DNA from: Acanthacorydalis orientalis
Taxonomy: Eukaryota; Arthropoda; Insecta; Megaloptera; Corydalidae
Assembly (NCBI GenBank): GCA_034766995.1
Contig: CM068317.1
Coordinates: 28,932,001-28,996,000 of the forward strand
DNA: 64,000 bases
Direction: 5' to 3'
Shown here: positions 12,923 through 25,885 of the stretch, piece by piece
Layout: each line of letters opens with the position of its first letter
Numbering within the stretch: position 1 is the first letter of the stretch
Notes under the pieces: model-generated
The model's database searches: none
Told to the model about the DNA's origin: nothing
What the model saw: the letters and a program-made list of their open reading frames with translations, nothing else
Program-made: the position numbers and the translations under genes

Positions 12923-13589
12923 ATGAATGAAATTGACACGAATGTAATAGAAAATAATGAAAGCAGTGATCGGTTGTCAGTTGAAGAATCGAGTGACGAT
13001 ATTAAAAGAAACAATTTAAAAGAGATAACTTTTCGAAAACATGTAAACAGTATTGATAACACTGTAATGCAAGAAAGACTAGATGTCAATTCGAAACTAG
13101 TTCGTAGTGAATCATTCGTGAATGTCGAACGAGATAATTTTTTTCAAGATATTAATGAAATCGAGTTTTTCGAAAACCATGTCGAGATAGAACATGCAAG
13201 ACACCACGATACACGACGTATCGATTGTCGTAAACAATGCGAAAGAGACGACGATGGCGTGGATTGTGTGGATTATATAAAAATGAGATCCAAATTGATT
13301 CTGCGAGATGATTCAGTCGAATTTCGAAATAAATCATTGTACTCTGTATGCAAAGATCTACTTGTTTCCGAGAACAATAGACAGTGTACTACAGCGAACG
13401 AGATGAAATGTGACAATGCAGTTTTAAAGGGCGCGTGTAAAAACACCGAATCATCTCAATGTGACAAGTATTCGCATAAAAGAGAACACACTTCGAAGAC
13501 GTGTCGAATATTTCCTTCGCGTTTTTCGACGTTCCTCAATGCAACAACCGCCATTCTATTTTTGTTGTTCAGCGTGACCAGCAGCCAAG
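12923..13589 (+). CDS. Reck: First coding exon of a RECK-like protein (N-terminal extension plus signal segment)
   Basis: The exon encodes 222 complete codons plus one base, beginning at an ATG in strong insect context (CAAAATG). Residues 1-200 are polar, acidic then basic, with scattered Cys (102, 106, 115, 143 and others) and no domain I recognise. Residues about 204-219 (FLNATTAILFLLFSVT) form a hydrophobic, signal-like segment followed by SSQG. The frame reaches a stop only 8 bases past a good donor (CAAG|GTAATT, intron starting 13590), and phase 1 matches the exon at 45337. A signal segment placed directly before the first CC...C...C repeat is the expected RECK arrangement. The roughly 200-residue extension ahead of it is unusual. 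Starts at Met49, Met121 or Met161 would shorten it, Met161 giving a leader of about 60 residues. No Met occurs nearer the signal, so some extension is unavoidable unless another exon supplies the start. Confidence 0.65.
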
Positions 13590-13597
13590 GTAATTAG

Positions 13598-15034
13598 TAT
13601 ATTGTTTATTTTGTTGCAGCACTTTACTCTTCTGCGAAAATAAATATACCTAGGCGACGATGGTTGAAAAAATAGACATCAGTCTCTTACGGAAAGCGTT
13701 TGCCGCGAAAATGATTTATTTATTTGTTTTGCCGAATATTTTTTCATCGCCTTTTTCATGTCCGAAATTTTAAATATGCGATTCCGTTCGTACGTTATTT
13801 TTTTAATGATTCATTGTTATTGAAGACGAGATATTTTTAAAAGTTGTTTAAACTCTACACATGTTCATTTCTAATTTCATTTTTTACCGTAACAACTTTT
13901 TTGACAAATAAAAAGGGAAACAGAACGAGAAACACATTCCAAAGTATGCTTCTGACAAGTATCTTTCTTTTGTATCGTTGTTTTGTAACATAAATTATAA
14001 AAAAAGACTTAATATGTGAAAAATATTTATTATTCTTCAAAAATGTCATAAACTGATTAAAAAAATCTCATAATAAAATTTATAAACTTACGAGTATTAA
14101 AGTACTTTTAATATTTTGATTTTTCGTCTAAGAATAAATTGATAATTATTTATTTTTCTATTTTTTATTCTTAAAAATTTAAATGAAACAATGATAATTT
14201 ATTAAACAAATTTATAAGTACGTTTTAATTGTTTGTATTAATTGATTTAACTAATGCACTCTTCTATTAAGTTAATTTGTAATTTTCAAAATATTTCTTA
14301 TTAAATAATTGTTTGATTTTATAACAAGTTTCTTCTTACTAATTTTAAGCTTTTTTTTAGTTAATGCCATTTAATCAATGTAAAATTGTTGTAATTCATG
14401 TATAATTGCCATTCGTTACCCTTATATTATTAAATATTTCCTTACTTTCTTCAGCTTTAAAAATGCATACTATTGAAATGCTATTTTTTTAGAATATCGA
14501 AAACTGTTTCGTTCTATATATTTTTTGGAAAAAAATAAAATATAATTTTTCGCTCTTTAATATTAATTTTTAATTAAATTTTATATCAGATACAAAGACA
14601 AATCTGAACAAGTGTTAAATATACATTTTAAATATTTTTCATATAATCATAAAATATCAAGAAAGTCATAGCATTATAAAAAAGTCCTTTATTTTTTATA
14701 CAATTTAACTACCCATCCTTTCATAAAAGTATTAATATTCTTTTGTTTATGTATTATTTAAATTGATAAAATATTTAATTTTCATGTTTTTTATAACAAT
14801 AATAAAAAAATGAATAATTTACAATTTAATAATAAATTTTTGAAAATATGCCGGATTTAAATAAGGTAATTAAATAAATATCTGAAATAACTATTAACTT
14901 TGTGTTAAATATTTTAAATTATAATTGAATATAAATCTTATAAAATCAATCATAATATTTTTTATATGTTCTAAAACATATTATTACAAATTAATTTTAA
15001 ATAAGCAAAGAATTTAAAAGTGCATGAATATAAT

Positions 15035-15099
<65 letters not shown>

Positions 15100-15782
15100 T
15101 TTATTCTCTGTTTCATTTGAAAATTGCTGTTTGAATCTAATATTCGACTTGTGGAAATTACAGTAAATTTTAATCATAAAATTATTTTAAAAGAGTAAAA
15201 CTTTTTAGTATAAAACCATTATTTATTCACAATTATTTCAAGGATTACATCAATGTAAAGAATGTACAATAAAACGCTTAGTATTACTCATAATAAGGTG
15301 TTTCTTACTACTGATTTATGTTTTTGTAGTGTAAAATCTGTTAGCTTTTATTTACTGTACGCTTTTATTAACATTCGCTGCACCTGAAACTGGTCCTATA
15401 AAAATAAAGCCAAATATAAACTTGCGTATAAAATTTTATTATTATCTTTAGTTATTAATTATATTTGAATGTATAAGGAAACGAGTATTAAACAATGTAA
15501 TTATTTTTTTGTATAAAATAAATTCTAAATAAACGTTTTATAAAATATATAGAATCTGATCATTTCATTATAGTTAATACTCGTATATTACATTTGAATA
15601 AAATTGTGGTATTGGAACTAATAGACGTATAATATATATCACGAGTTCATAAACTATGATTCTTGAGCCATCCGTGACGTACAAGAATCTATAAAATTAT
15701 ACATAAGAGATTTATACATATAATTATGTACAGATTTTTTCAAGTATATACAAAAAGAAAAATTGATAAAATCAAGAGTATC

Positions 15783-15838
<56 letters not shown>

Positions 15839-16404
15839 TATTTACAATTATTCCTTTGTAAATACTCAATATTGTTATAAAATATACAAAAAGTATTATA
15901 GTTAATTTAGAGTCTAGGCTAGTAGAAACAATTTCAGGTAAAAATCAATTTCATGTATCAAATGTTAACAAATATTAAAATTAAATTCTATATTAGTGTA
16001 GTATTATAATTCTTACTTTAAATAAATATTATTTAAATTAAAAATGATTTTTTCAAAATTTTAATTTCACATTTAAGACCAAATGTATACTTTTTTATTT
16101 TTTAACAATTTATTAATATTAATAAGATTATTAAATTTACTGACATTAATTTGTCTGAACTTTTATACATTTAACATTAAAAAAAATATTCTTGCTGTAT
16201 ATAGAATTTTATGGATTTTTTAATATGTGAGTTATATATTGTGCGACTTCGAAATGGTTTAATAATCGAGTAAACGGGCCTATCCGCAAATTTAAAAATA
16301 CTACTATGTCGATGAAAAATGTTAAAAACGTACAATATGTACAATTAATAGCTTTTATTTCATAAATATTTTTTTCTCGCAAATAAAGATTTAATTTTTT
16401 TAAT
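13598..16404. other. Intronic AT-rich DNA, no recognised elements
   Basis: Long TA arrays at about 15042-15097 and 15787-15837. The remainder is A/T-rich with no credible frame; short minus-strand frames here consist of Phe/Lys/Ile/Tyr-rich chance sequence or translated TA repeats. Confidence 0.7.
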
Positions 16405-16640
16405 AAAAAATGTTCAATAAATGGTTATTAAATATTTTTGATTGTAATTTTGCTAATTTCTATGATAATGTCGTTTCCAGAGAGCAAAAGGACAGAAAAA
16501 TCTAAAAAATATATCTCTCATTTTGGCGTTCTAAAAATGATGGCATTCGAGCAAGATACACATAATCAAAAAATCAAAAATGATCAATACATTTGTGAAG
16601 CATGTTTAATCAAAAATTTTCTGTGGTTTATGGAGTGAAA
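16405..16640. repeat. Foldback element, copy 1
   Basis: Two inverted arms: the left arm begins AATGTTCAATAAATGGTTA. The right arm carries GGCGTTCTAAAAATGATGGC, then AAAAATGATCAATAC and TTTAATCAAAAATT. The arms face each other around an AGAAAAATCT centre. The same arrangement recurs at 19005, 31490 and 63600, defining a diverged dispersed family. A 66-codon frame across this copy is a by-product of the repeat. Confidence 0.5.
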
Positions 16641-17210
16641 ATATAATTAAATTGTCAAAGTTGCTTTAACCCCAATCTCAGAACTGTATTGTGTTGTAAT
16701 AACTTATAAATTAAGTTTTTTTTAAAAAAACAGTAAATTTAAGAATTAATTTATTAATGTTCAAAATTAACTTCATTACAAAACAAATAATTTTTTTCTT
16801 ATCAAAAAGAATCAATTATAGAACATTTTTTATTAGGAAAAGGTTCATCATCATACCAATTTTGTGTTTACTTGAAATTACTTTCATTTATAATATTTAC
16901 TGTATTGTTTTAATTCAGGTCTATATTTTCAAAAAAATCTATAGTTTTCCTGCTATGATAAAAAAGAAAAATGAAAGTAAAGTTTGTATTTAATATGCAA
17001 AACTATGTCTCTAAGAAATTTAAATTTATTTATAAAATTAAATCTTCCATATGAAGCGATACTGCCTCCCTTGAAATCTCTGATTTAAATATTATCGTGT
17101 AACATATTTAATGTAATTGTCTAATTATTTTAATAAATTAGCTATTTTTGATAATCCGGACGTAAATTTTAAGTATTAATTGTTTGTAAAATCTTAATTT
17201 AATTATTCAT

Positions 17211-17285
<75 letters not shown>

Positions 17286-19004
17286 ATTTTAATTTGAGAT
17301 TAAGAATGAAAACATCTTTTTTGAAAAGAAAAAAACAATGAACCTTTTATTAAAGAACTGTGCTAAATTTTTATAATATTAGAATAAAAAGTATATTTTT
17401 AATTGCCTTTATTTAATAAATTGAATTATTTATAAGTTGTGTTTATAAAAACTAACGTGCAAAAATACATGCATGATTCTTATATGAGAATTCTAGGAAT
17501 TTTAATATTTTCATTGATAAAAAGATGTGTGCTTCTTAAACAGTTACGTTATTTTTTAATTCAGACAAATTCAAAAGATGAAAAGTAAATAAAATTAACA
17601 AGACTCCATTTTTTGTGTTAATAAAATTACATGTACTGTAAATTTTGTAAACTTATTTTAAATAAACAAATTTTAAATGAAATTAAATTTCATAAACTTC
17701 TCTTCTTCAAAACACAATTTTAATACTGTGTTCTGAAGAAGATGAATCATCTTTATTACAAGTATTTTATGCATGCTTCTTAAAAAGATAAGTAGAGTAG
17801 AAAAACGCACTTTCAAGTTTTGCAAACCGCAACACATTAATCATTTTTTAACACGTAGATGAAATTAGTGACCCAGTTCTGACCACGAATGTGCACTTTT
17901 ATCACATAAAAAGGTTATTTCGACTGAATTTGTCAAACAAATTTGCACGGAACTTCTCATTTACAACAAATTATTTGATTTTATTACATGTTAATGTAAT
18001 TGCATTTATAAAAACACTTTAAATGTACAAAACTAAGTTATTAAATATAAAAATATTTTGCGAAGTGTAACGTCTTTAAGTTTACTTTATATATTTCACC
18101 TTATAACATATGGAATATGGTAATGCTAATTAAAAAATGTAAATAATTTCCTAGCTAATATTTACCATAGATTTTCATAATTGGATTTTTTTTATTATTG
18201 ATTTAAAAAAAAATAACTTCTACTTGAAACCTGTAATTATAATTTCGTTAATTACTGGTTGTAAACTTTTTTCTCTTATGCTTCAAGACTACTTTTTTAT
18301 TAGTTACTCTTGCTTACCATACATATTAAAATTGAAATTTTCATTTAAATTATAAAATCGCCGAATGTTTTGAAACTTTGTTGTAAACTTGTTCCGTTTA
18401 ATATATTTAAAAATCTAATCCGTTATAAAATTATATATATATATATATATATCATATTATATTATAGGAAAAGGAAAATTATTATTTGATCACCTGAAGT
18501 ACTTATATTTACATGGATGTTAATGTTTGTGTTATTGTTTATTGAAGTATATCAATAGAATTACATTTATAGGAGAAATAAAATTAAATCCATTAGTATA
18601 ATTAATTGAAGTTGTATTTTCCTGTTGATATAATACATGTATGTTTTATCATCAGGTGCGGTGAAAAGATTAAAAATAAATACCGACTAAATTGATAATT
18701 GGTTTTATTCGGATAACATTTCAATGTCCTTTTAATTATCAAAGGAAAATATAGGTTTTATATATGTTTCATGCAATTGATTTTATACGACTTTATTGTC
18801 GATATTTTATGTATTGAAAAAGCGTTTGTAATTTTATATTTTACTTTGATCTTCATCTAAAGGTTAAAAAACTAAACTTGTTTACAATTTTGAAAAATCC
18901 TAATAATTATATTTATCTTATTATATTTTATTTTTTTATATATCAGTAGTTAAACTTCCACGCTAGTAAACTTTATTTGCACAAATTATTTTTCCACCTC
19001 ACAA
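16641..19004. other. Intronic AT-rich DNA
   Basis: A TA array at about 17216-17282 and a shorter one at 18433-18453. A 15-bp-stem hairpin at 17702-17741 is listed separately. No credible coding frame or transposon end was recognised. Confidence 0.7.
17702..17741. repeat. Hairpin-forming inverted repeat
   Basis: CTTCTTCAAAACACA and TGTGTTCTGAAGAAG are inverted at 14 of 15 positions around a 10-base loop. It may be the core of a small foldback element or chance; no flanking duplication was seen. Confidence 0.6.
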
Positions 19005-19260
19005 TCACAACAAAATGGTCTAATAAATCATTATTGATCATCTCCATATCGTGGATATACAGAAAAATCTCGATTATTCTGAAGATATTTTTTTATCTTG
19101 GCCCTTTGAAGATGATTGCATCGCTAGCGAAATACTCATAAGCAACAATCATAAATGATCAATAATAATTTATTAAACAGTTTCGACCAGAAATGTTTGT
19201 TGTTAATAATTCATTTTCGACATTTAAGATAATATTATCAAAATGTGATTATCTTAGATT
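19005..19260. repeat. Foldback element, copy 2
   Basis: The left arm contains TAATAAATCATTATTGATCA and the right arm TGATCAATAATAATTTATTA, an inverted pair. Between them lie ACAGAAAAATCT, TTCTGAAGAT and GATTGCATCGCTAGCG, equivalent to the TTCTGAGGATAATGGC core of better copies. It lies just left of the mariner at 19359. Confidence 0.55.
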
Positions 19261-19358
19261 CTTAATATAATTTTGCAGGAGAATCCGAAATGAAATTTCA
19301 ACTATCATTTTCGATTAAAATATGATTAATCAGCGTGTTTATATCTTTTTTCAATTTA

Positions 19359-19923
19359 TTAGTTTGGTAGAAAAATAATTGCTGTTTATAATCCTCAAAT
19401 TCATATACATTTTTCTATTTTTTGATTTTCTTAACTGTTTTAAGTGGTCCAGAACTGTTAGATGACTAACTCTTAACTTTTGTGCAATCTCTCGAATTGT
19501 TGTGCGTGATTCTCATTCAACTAACGCCTTCAGTTGGTCGTTATAAGCTGTAGGACACCCGCAACCTTTTGCATCTTCAAGACTCTTGTTGAAATTTTTG
19601 GAACCACCATTGCACCGCACGTTATTTAACAGTACCACACCAAAAGCATCATTTAGTTTACGAGCAGTTTCTGCTGCTTTACTACCTCTTTTGAACTCAT
19701 ACAAAAAATTGGTTTTATTTACTTCTTTTCCATCTTTAATTCAATAGCCCAATTTGAAGAAAAATTAATAATAAAGTAAAGTTGATGTTACCAAAATACA
19801 GACAGAAAAATGCACTTTAAAATAATATTAACATGAGCACTATGAATTGTGACACTTTCATTGAAAAAAGTTAAGATTAGAATTGAGAAAACAAAAATCA
19901 CAATTATTTTCCTAGCAACCTAA
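19359..19923 (-). mobile_element. Internally deleted mariner (short TIR family), copy 1
   Basis: 565 bp with TIRs TTAGTTTGGTAGAAAAATAA (left) and TTAGGTTGCTAGGAAAATAA (right, reverse complement). TA duplications are at 19357-19358 and 19924-19925. Inside, on the minus strand, is the N-terminal DNA-binding part of a mariner transposase: YEFKRGSKAAETARKLNDAF, then YNDQLKALVE, a stop, then TTIREIAQKLRVSHLTV. The whole catalytic domain is missing, so this is a non-autonomous deletion derivative. The same derivative occurs at 52275 and 55083. Confidence 0.85.
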
Positions 19924-20690
19924 TATAATGAATAGAAACTATTTTAAAATATATACAAACATTAATTTATGATATTCTAAAAAGCTATCTTTCTAATTGA
20001 ACATTTTTATGATTGAAAATGTTCAATAAACATTATTGATCAGTTTGAATGTTTCTCTTAAAAATTGTTTTGGTATTTTAATAATTATCTATAAAAGTAA
20101 TTAATTGTGATTTTCAATTTTAAGTTTTCAAAAAGGTAAATATTTTTTTGTCTAAAAATCGTTTTTTGAGTAAGATTTAGACACACCTATATGAGACTAT
20201 AATAAGACCCGACATTGAGTTTTGAAAACAAAAAATAAAAATATATATATAATGATTAAAATTATATTTTTTTCATAGATGCTCTTTTTGCTGTCTATGA
20301 TATCAACTTGTGTTAGAATTTATAAATAGTGATATATAACTATAGTGCTCTCTATGTATACTGTCCTGGTGGTCTTCGTTCTTTTGATTCATTCGATATT
20401 CTTTAAAAACAACTAGAACAATGTAGCAACGAGATCACAGATATAAAAACATACAATTTTAATTTTATAATACTATATTTTCTCTACTCTTATAGAAGAT
20501 ATAGTTGTAAACGTTAACAATCCGTCAAATTCTTGAACTTTTTTTTAAAAGGAATCTACTCGATATGTCAGTATCAAATTTGAAACATGTTTTTATTTGT
20601 GTTAAAAGAAATATATACTAATTTTTATATGCATACATATCCATAAACAGAAGTTTATTATTAGCTTTGACGAATGACGCTGCACAATTT
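19359..20690. repeat. Duplicated block A, paralogous to 52275-53826
   Basis: The mariner derivative plus about 765 bp to its right match 52275-53826 almost continuously. Examples are TATCTATAAAAGTAAT, TCCTGGTGGTCTTCGTTCTT, AACAACTAGAACAATGTAGC and TTAGCTTTGACGAATGAC. Similarity starts exactly at the mariner's left TIR and fades after GACGAATGAC.GCACAATTTT near 20690. The right-hand part includes one arm of the foldback family (AATGTTCAATAAACATTATT near 20017). Confidence 0.85.
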
Positions 20691-22329
20691 TTGTTGTTGT
20701 CAGTTAATAGGATATTTGCACTTCCAGTCATCCCAACCAAAAAAAAGTCAAATGGATTCTTTTTTATATAAACTTATCTACAGCAGGTATTACTTTTTAA
20801 CATTTTTTAAGTTATCTTTTTATCAAAATTGATTACGGTTTTCTTTAAATTTGTATATATATATATATATAATTACTGTCCTCCTGCAATAAACGGATTT
20901 TTATTTTATATGGAGGCAAAATTTCAAGTTGATAGAATTATCTGTTTTTGAGATATTATGTAAACCGGATTGAAAAATGCAGTTAAAAAAACCTAAATAT
21001 CAAGTATAGTTCTGAAGAGATTTAACATATTTTGTAAACATATTCCAAACCAGTTAAATTTTTCAGTGTACATATTGGAAACATTCTAACTTCATTGCAA
21101 CGGAAAAATTGAATAATTGAGAATAACTAATTTTTGGTTGGAATGACATTTGCTTGAAAATTCATTGAACTCTTTTTCAATAAAGGTTTTTTCAATCAAA
21201 ATCACTAGATTATAAAGAGCACATAACTTTCTATAATTTTTAAAATTTCAACAAATCTCTTTATAAACAAATTGTCAAAACCTTAAACTTTATACATATA
21301 TATATATATATATATAAGAAGTTGATTTCTTTAACCCGACAAATGAAACTGTCGGTTTAAATTTTCAAAAAAATTTATTCTTACTATAATTTCCCTTCAA
21401 TTCCACTTTTCATTTTGTTTTATAATTTTTATTGATTTTTACAATTGTTTTCTTATTTCAGAAATTATGGAGGTACTTATTTTGATAAGATCCGATGTGT
21501 ATACTTAGATTAAATTTGAATAAATGAGCCAGTCATTAGTTTATTGTACTGGTTACTCGTTTTCCTTGCTTATTAATAACTATTTGTCTATTTTGCCATT
21601 TAATATATTTCCACTTTTACCACAATTTTTTTCATGTACATTTTTAGTTATGTATTTTTTTAAAAATTTTTATTATCATTTTCAAGAAATAAAAGAACTA
21701 TTAAAGAAAAATTTACGACTCTTTATGTTTAGTCATAAATATTTTGATCAGTTAACATAATTAATTGGACAAATTATCTCACATTAGTAACCAGCTATTC
21801 GGCGCCCACTGCCTTTTAAACGATTTCTTCCCACTTATTTTCCTAACAGATATAAACAATATACCTGAATAAACATATATTTATCTTTATATATATATAT
21901 GTATGTATATGTGTGTGTGTGTGTATGATTGAGTGTTCGTATTAAAGTTAAAAATGATTTTTTTAATAGGAGAAATTTGAATCATATTCAATAATAATTG
22001 CGCAGAAATAAAAATAGAATTTAATAATTAATTTTTTTTATTAATAAATAAGTTATTTTTCAAATTTATATCCTTGCAAGACACACAAAAATTCAACAAT
22101 AAATTGTAAATAGAAATATTTTTTTGTATTTAAACATTTATCAATTCAATCTTTTTTCATATTTTCGAAAAAAAACGTTTTGTGTTTTTTTACCTACAAA
22201 AGCTTTTTTCATACTTATTTTTGGCGAGTAAAGGATTCTTTTATGTATTATATATATATATATATACACATACATACATACATACTTAAAAATGAATTCT
22301 TTTCATGTCAGACATATATTTGATCTAAA
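20691..22329. other. Intronic AT-rich DNA
   Basis: TA arrays at about 20854-20871, 21295-21315, 21890-21925 (with TG) and 22247-22266 (followed by CATA units). A 78-codon plus-strand frame at 21524-21760 is Phe/Leu/Tyr-rich AT-biased sequence with no recognisable feature. Confidence 0.65.
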
Positions 22330-22690
22330 ATTACTCATATTTAGCGAGTTTCGACAGACTGCGGCGTATTTGATATTCTTGTTAACGACGTCTCAAAAAA
22401 GCCCCGTAACCCGACGGCATTCAACAAGTTTTAGTCTCCTCTTTTGAAATAAGCTACGTCGCGACGCGACTTGGAACATAATCACCGTTTCGTTTGATTT
22501 CACATCTGTCAAAATCTCGCTTCGGGTGTGAAATGACGACAACACGTTGTAGTTGTGATGCACCTGTCAAAGAGCGTGTATTCTTGTTGAGTAAATATTT
22601 TGATGCCATCTGTGTTTATACGCTCCAGTTACCTCATACTGAGGCGTTGATGTGAAAAATATGAAGGAACATCACACACACACGCGTCCT
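22330..22690. promoter_or_regulatory. CpG-richer intronic island, candidate enhancer
   Basis: About 350 bp of mixed, CpG-containing sequence (for example CTACGTCGCGACGCGACTTG near 22453) stands out within A/T-rich intron. It contains an E-box CACCTG followed by TCAAAG near 22561, and no frame of useful length on either strand. Function is inferred only from composition and position in intron 1. Confidence 0.3.
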
Positions 22691-23461
22691 AATACATAGA
22701 AAGTATGGTTGTATGACTGTACAATGTCTGCAATCAGTGCATTAAATATTGATTCAGAAAATTGAAACTTTAATTAAATATTTATTCATTGTTTAAGGCC
22801 GATAAGAAAAATAATAAGAAATAAAAAAGTTGCTTTTATAAGTCATTGAAAATAAAGAAAAAAGTAATTGTCTGATGAAGATCTTAAAAATTCATTAAGT
22901 GTCTGTTATTCTTTTTGACTTTGAATGCTTACTTGCTAAGTCAGTAACAAGTTCAATGAATTGGAATAGCGTTCTTATTCAAGTGCAATAGCAGTCATAA
23001 TTAATAAATGCTTTTGAGTCAGATAAGAAATATTTATATATTATTATTGAGAATATAAACAGTAGATTGATATGATTTGTAATTTCAAATATTAGATTCA
23101 GTAACAATGTAACGTCGAGATATAATTATATTTTGCTTTATTATTTATTTGTAAAAATAGTATTATATTTGAATTAAAATCATATTGATGCATATTATAA
23201 TAATATTATATTGCTTTATTAATATATAATAATTTAGAATCGTATGTGACCACATTTTCATGACAAACAATTAAAATTAGATTTGCAGGTGAAACTATGA
23301 AACTATTTCAAAATATCTTATATAAATTATTTATTATAATTATTTAAGAAATTATTAGAACAATCACTATATATTTTTTCCAATACATTTATCACAAATC
23401 ACATTGAAACATTATCATTTAAAACGTAATTTTACTATTACAATAAAACTTTTCTGATGTG
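22691..23461. other. Intronic AT-rich DNA, nothing recognised
   Basis: No array, transposon end or credible frame was seen. Confidence 0.65.
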
Positions 23462-23593
23462 ATGGCACTTAGCAAATCTTCCATATATCGTATTGTCACA
23501 GCATTTAGAGAAGGAGGCTCGGTTGTTGCACGAAAGCGGATTTACAGCAAACGACTACTGACAGAAAATGAAATGAGGAAATCCGCATCGTAA
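23462..23593 (+). pseudogene. Fragment resembling a transposase helix-turn-helix (Tc1-like)
   Basis: An ATG frame of 43 codons reads MALSKSSIYRIVTAFREGGS and continues with VVARKR...KRLLTENE before a stop. The pattern (S-x-S-x-I-x-R-I-x-x-x-F-R-E-x-G-S-V) is the second DNA-recognition helix and linker of Tc1-like or related transposases. The frame after the stop shifts to a similar-looking EIRIVISRKQN, so the original probably continued. No TIR or catalytic domain was found nearby. Confidence 0.4.
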
Positions 23594-24396
23594 TTTCTCG
23601 TAAACAGAATATCACTATTTGAAGACAGTTTTAACGATTGAAGGTGAATTTATTGCTGTTCAGATATTCATATTACTATTTATAAAATCAACTTTTTCTG
23701 ATTTAATGGATTATCATTAATAGTTATTATTATTATTTAAAAAAAAAATAACTAAAATTCTGTCAGTGTTTTTAATAATAATAATTTATACTACGAATGT
23801 AGATTTTTATTAGCTAGTCTGTTTTTACATATGAAATATTTTTAATATTAAAATATTTATATAACAAGATCCATTTAAAATACCATATCGTTTCGGGAAT
23901 ATAGTGAATTTTTACAAATGGTACTCATAGGATTTTGAAAATAGGCACATCTTATTTTAAAAGTTTCAGCATTTTTGACTGAGTATTTTCTGAAATTCTT
24001 GCTCTTTTATGTTTATACACAATTTTCTTTTGAGTTTTTTTCGAATCATAAGCCGGTGCTTATTTTATCGAGATTTAATGTATTATTTACATACTCGAAA
24101 TAGAGATGTTTTACTGAATAATATATTTTGACTTAAAATATTATTTTGGAATGATTTATAATTAATAAAAATACAACATTCTGTGTTTGATTTTAACTGT
24201 TCGGAATATTTGTGAATATAAGACATTTTAATAGAAATTTTCAATCACAAAGCTAATTTATTTTAAATTCACTGTACTAGATGTTGAAACTTTTGACATT
24301 TAATATTCTTAATAGTATAAGATACATTCATAGATTGAGTGAAAATCAGTATAAATTTTGTTTGATTTTTTCTATTATCTCCATATTTTAAGGTTT
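23594..24396. other. Intronic AT-rich DNA, nothing recognised
   Basis: ATT repeats near 23725-23790; otherwise featureless. Confidence 0.6.
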
Positions 24397-24398
24397 TA

Positions 24399-24600
24399 TT
24401 GGGTCATTTCATAAGTAATGCGGTTTTTTAAAATAAGGTTGAACAGGGTTGTTAAACTCTTCTCTGCCAAACCACTAGCTTTGTGTAAATAGACCAAACT
24501 GTAGATGCTGGTAGAGTAGAAGTATAGAAATAAAATAGGATAGTATACTCTACCGCTTACTATCCTAATGTAAACCACCTTACACTTATGGGCGGCCCAA
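24399..24600. mobile_element. 202-bp mariner-like MITE
   Basis: TIRs TTGGGTCATTTCATAAGTAA (left) and TTGGGCCGCCCATAAGTGTA (right, reverse complement), with TA duplications at 24397-24398 and 24601-24602. The interior has a minus-strand frame (24396-24578) with no transposase similarity. TIR form and TA duplication indicate a Tc1/mariner-mobilised non-autonomous element of a family different from the other copies here. Confidence 0.7.
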
Positions 24601-24602
24601 TA

Positions 24603-25825
24603 GTTTTTTTTTTACGAAAATAGATCTTCGGAATTCAAGTAGAATTTACAAAATGCAAAAGCATGACTTTATCGGAAATATCACTCTGTGCTGTATATAA
24701 TATGTAAACAAAGGATTTAATGAAAATTGATAGCTTGTAAAACACAATAATAATTATATATAGGACAATATGAGTTCTGTTAGGCTATGAGAATTTTTAT
24801 TCTTATTTTGTGCGAATGTATGAGGCCAAAATAAAAGTTTTGAAGTGAGTGAATCTGCTTCATATACAATATAAAATTGTTTAAAGAATAAAAACATGCT
24901 GAATTTATCACAAATTGATATTAGATAAGCATTAATGTTTTTGAACGTCGCATCACTTGGATCTTCAGTTTAAACACCTTCCATTAATATATGTTTTTAT
25001 ATATAAATGTTTTTTTTTATTTTTTCAACGAATGTCACATTTGTTTAATTAAAATCAATACCAGTAATATAATAAATTAAATTAAATTTAAAAATTACTT
25101 TATAAGAAGTATATCGAAAACAGTAGGTTTCTGTCTAAAAACGAAACTACGCTAATACGAAAAGCTGATCTGTTAAGCGAACACATTATTTAATTTCAAG
25201 CGATTCATTATTTAAGCTTTCGATAGTGTACAATTAACAAGACACATACACTTCATGTACATTCCAGCATGTTGGAATAAGCATAACCGTCATTATTATC
25301 AGTCGAGCACGATCTCGAGTCTCATTACCACTTGTCTCACAACTTAACTACGAGTGTGTACTAAAAGTAGTATGCAAATGTACATGCATTTACGACGTGT
25401 ACTTTTTTATAACCGATCAACAAAGTGACTATTCTAATTTTGAAACAGTAATAACGACTACTTATTTCGTAAACTGATTATAACATTTTTTATTTTACAT
25501 CCGAATCGCCATATTTGGAACTATTTCCTTATAGAGTCTCATTTTTTAGATGTATTAAATATTTCGACCTTCTATTATATACAGTATATTGACAATCATG
25601 ATTTTTTTGAATTTAAATGATCAAGCGTCAAAATTGAACATATTTTTTTCATATTTTCCACAATTATCAATACGGACTTGCCATTGTATAAAGTAATTTA
25701 ATCTGAATACAATTTTATGGCATGTGTTTACATAAGAAAGTAATAGGCTAAAATGTTTAGAGAATAGTGTACCAAATATATACATACACACATTCATACA
25801 TACATATATACATACACACACACTA

Positions 25826-25885
<60 letters not shown>

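Noticed and set aside
23462..23593. Small host gene with a helix-turn-helix
   Set aside because: Only 43 codons, no splice support, and the sequence pattern is that of a transposase DNA-binding fragment.
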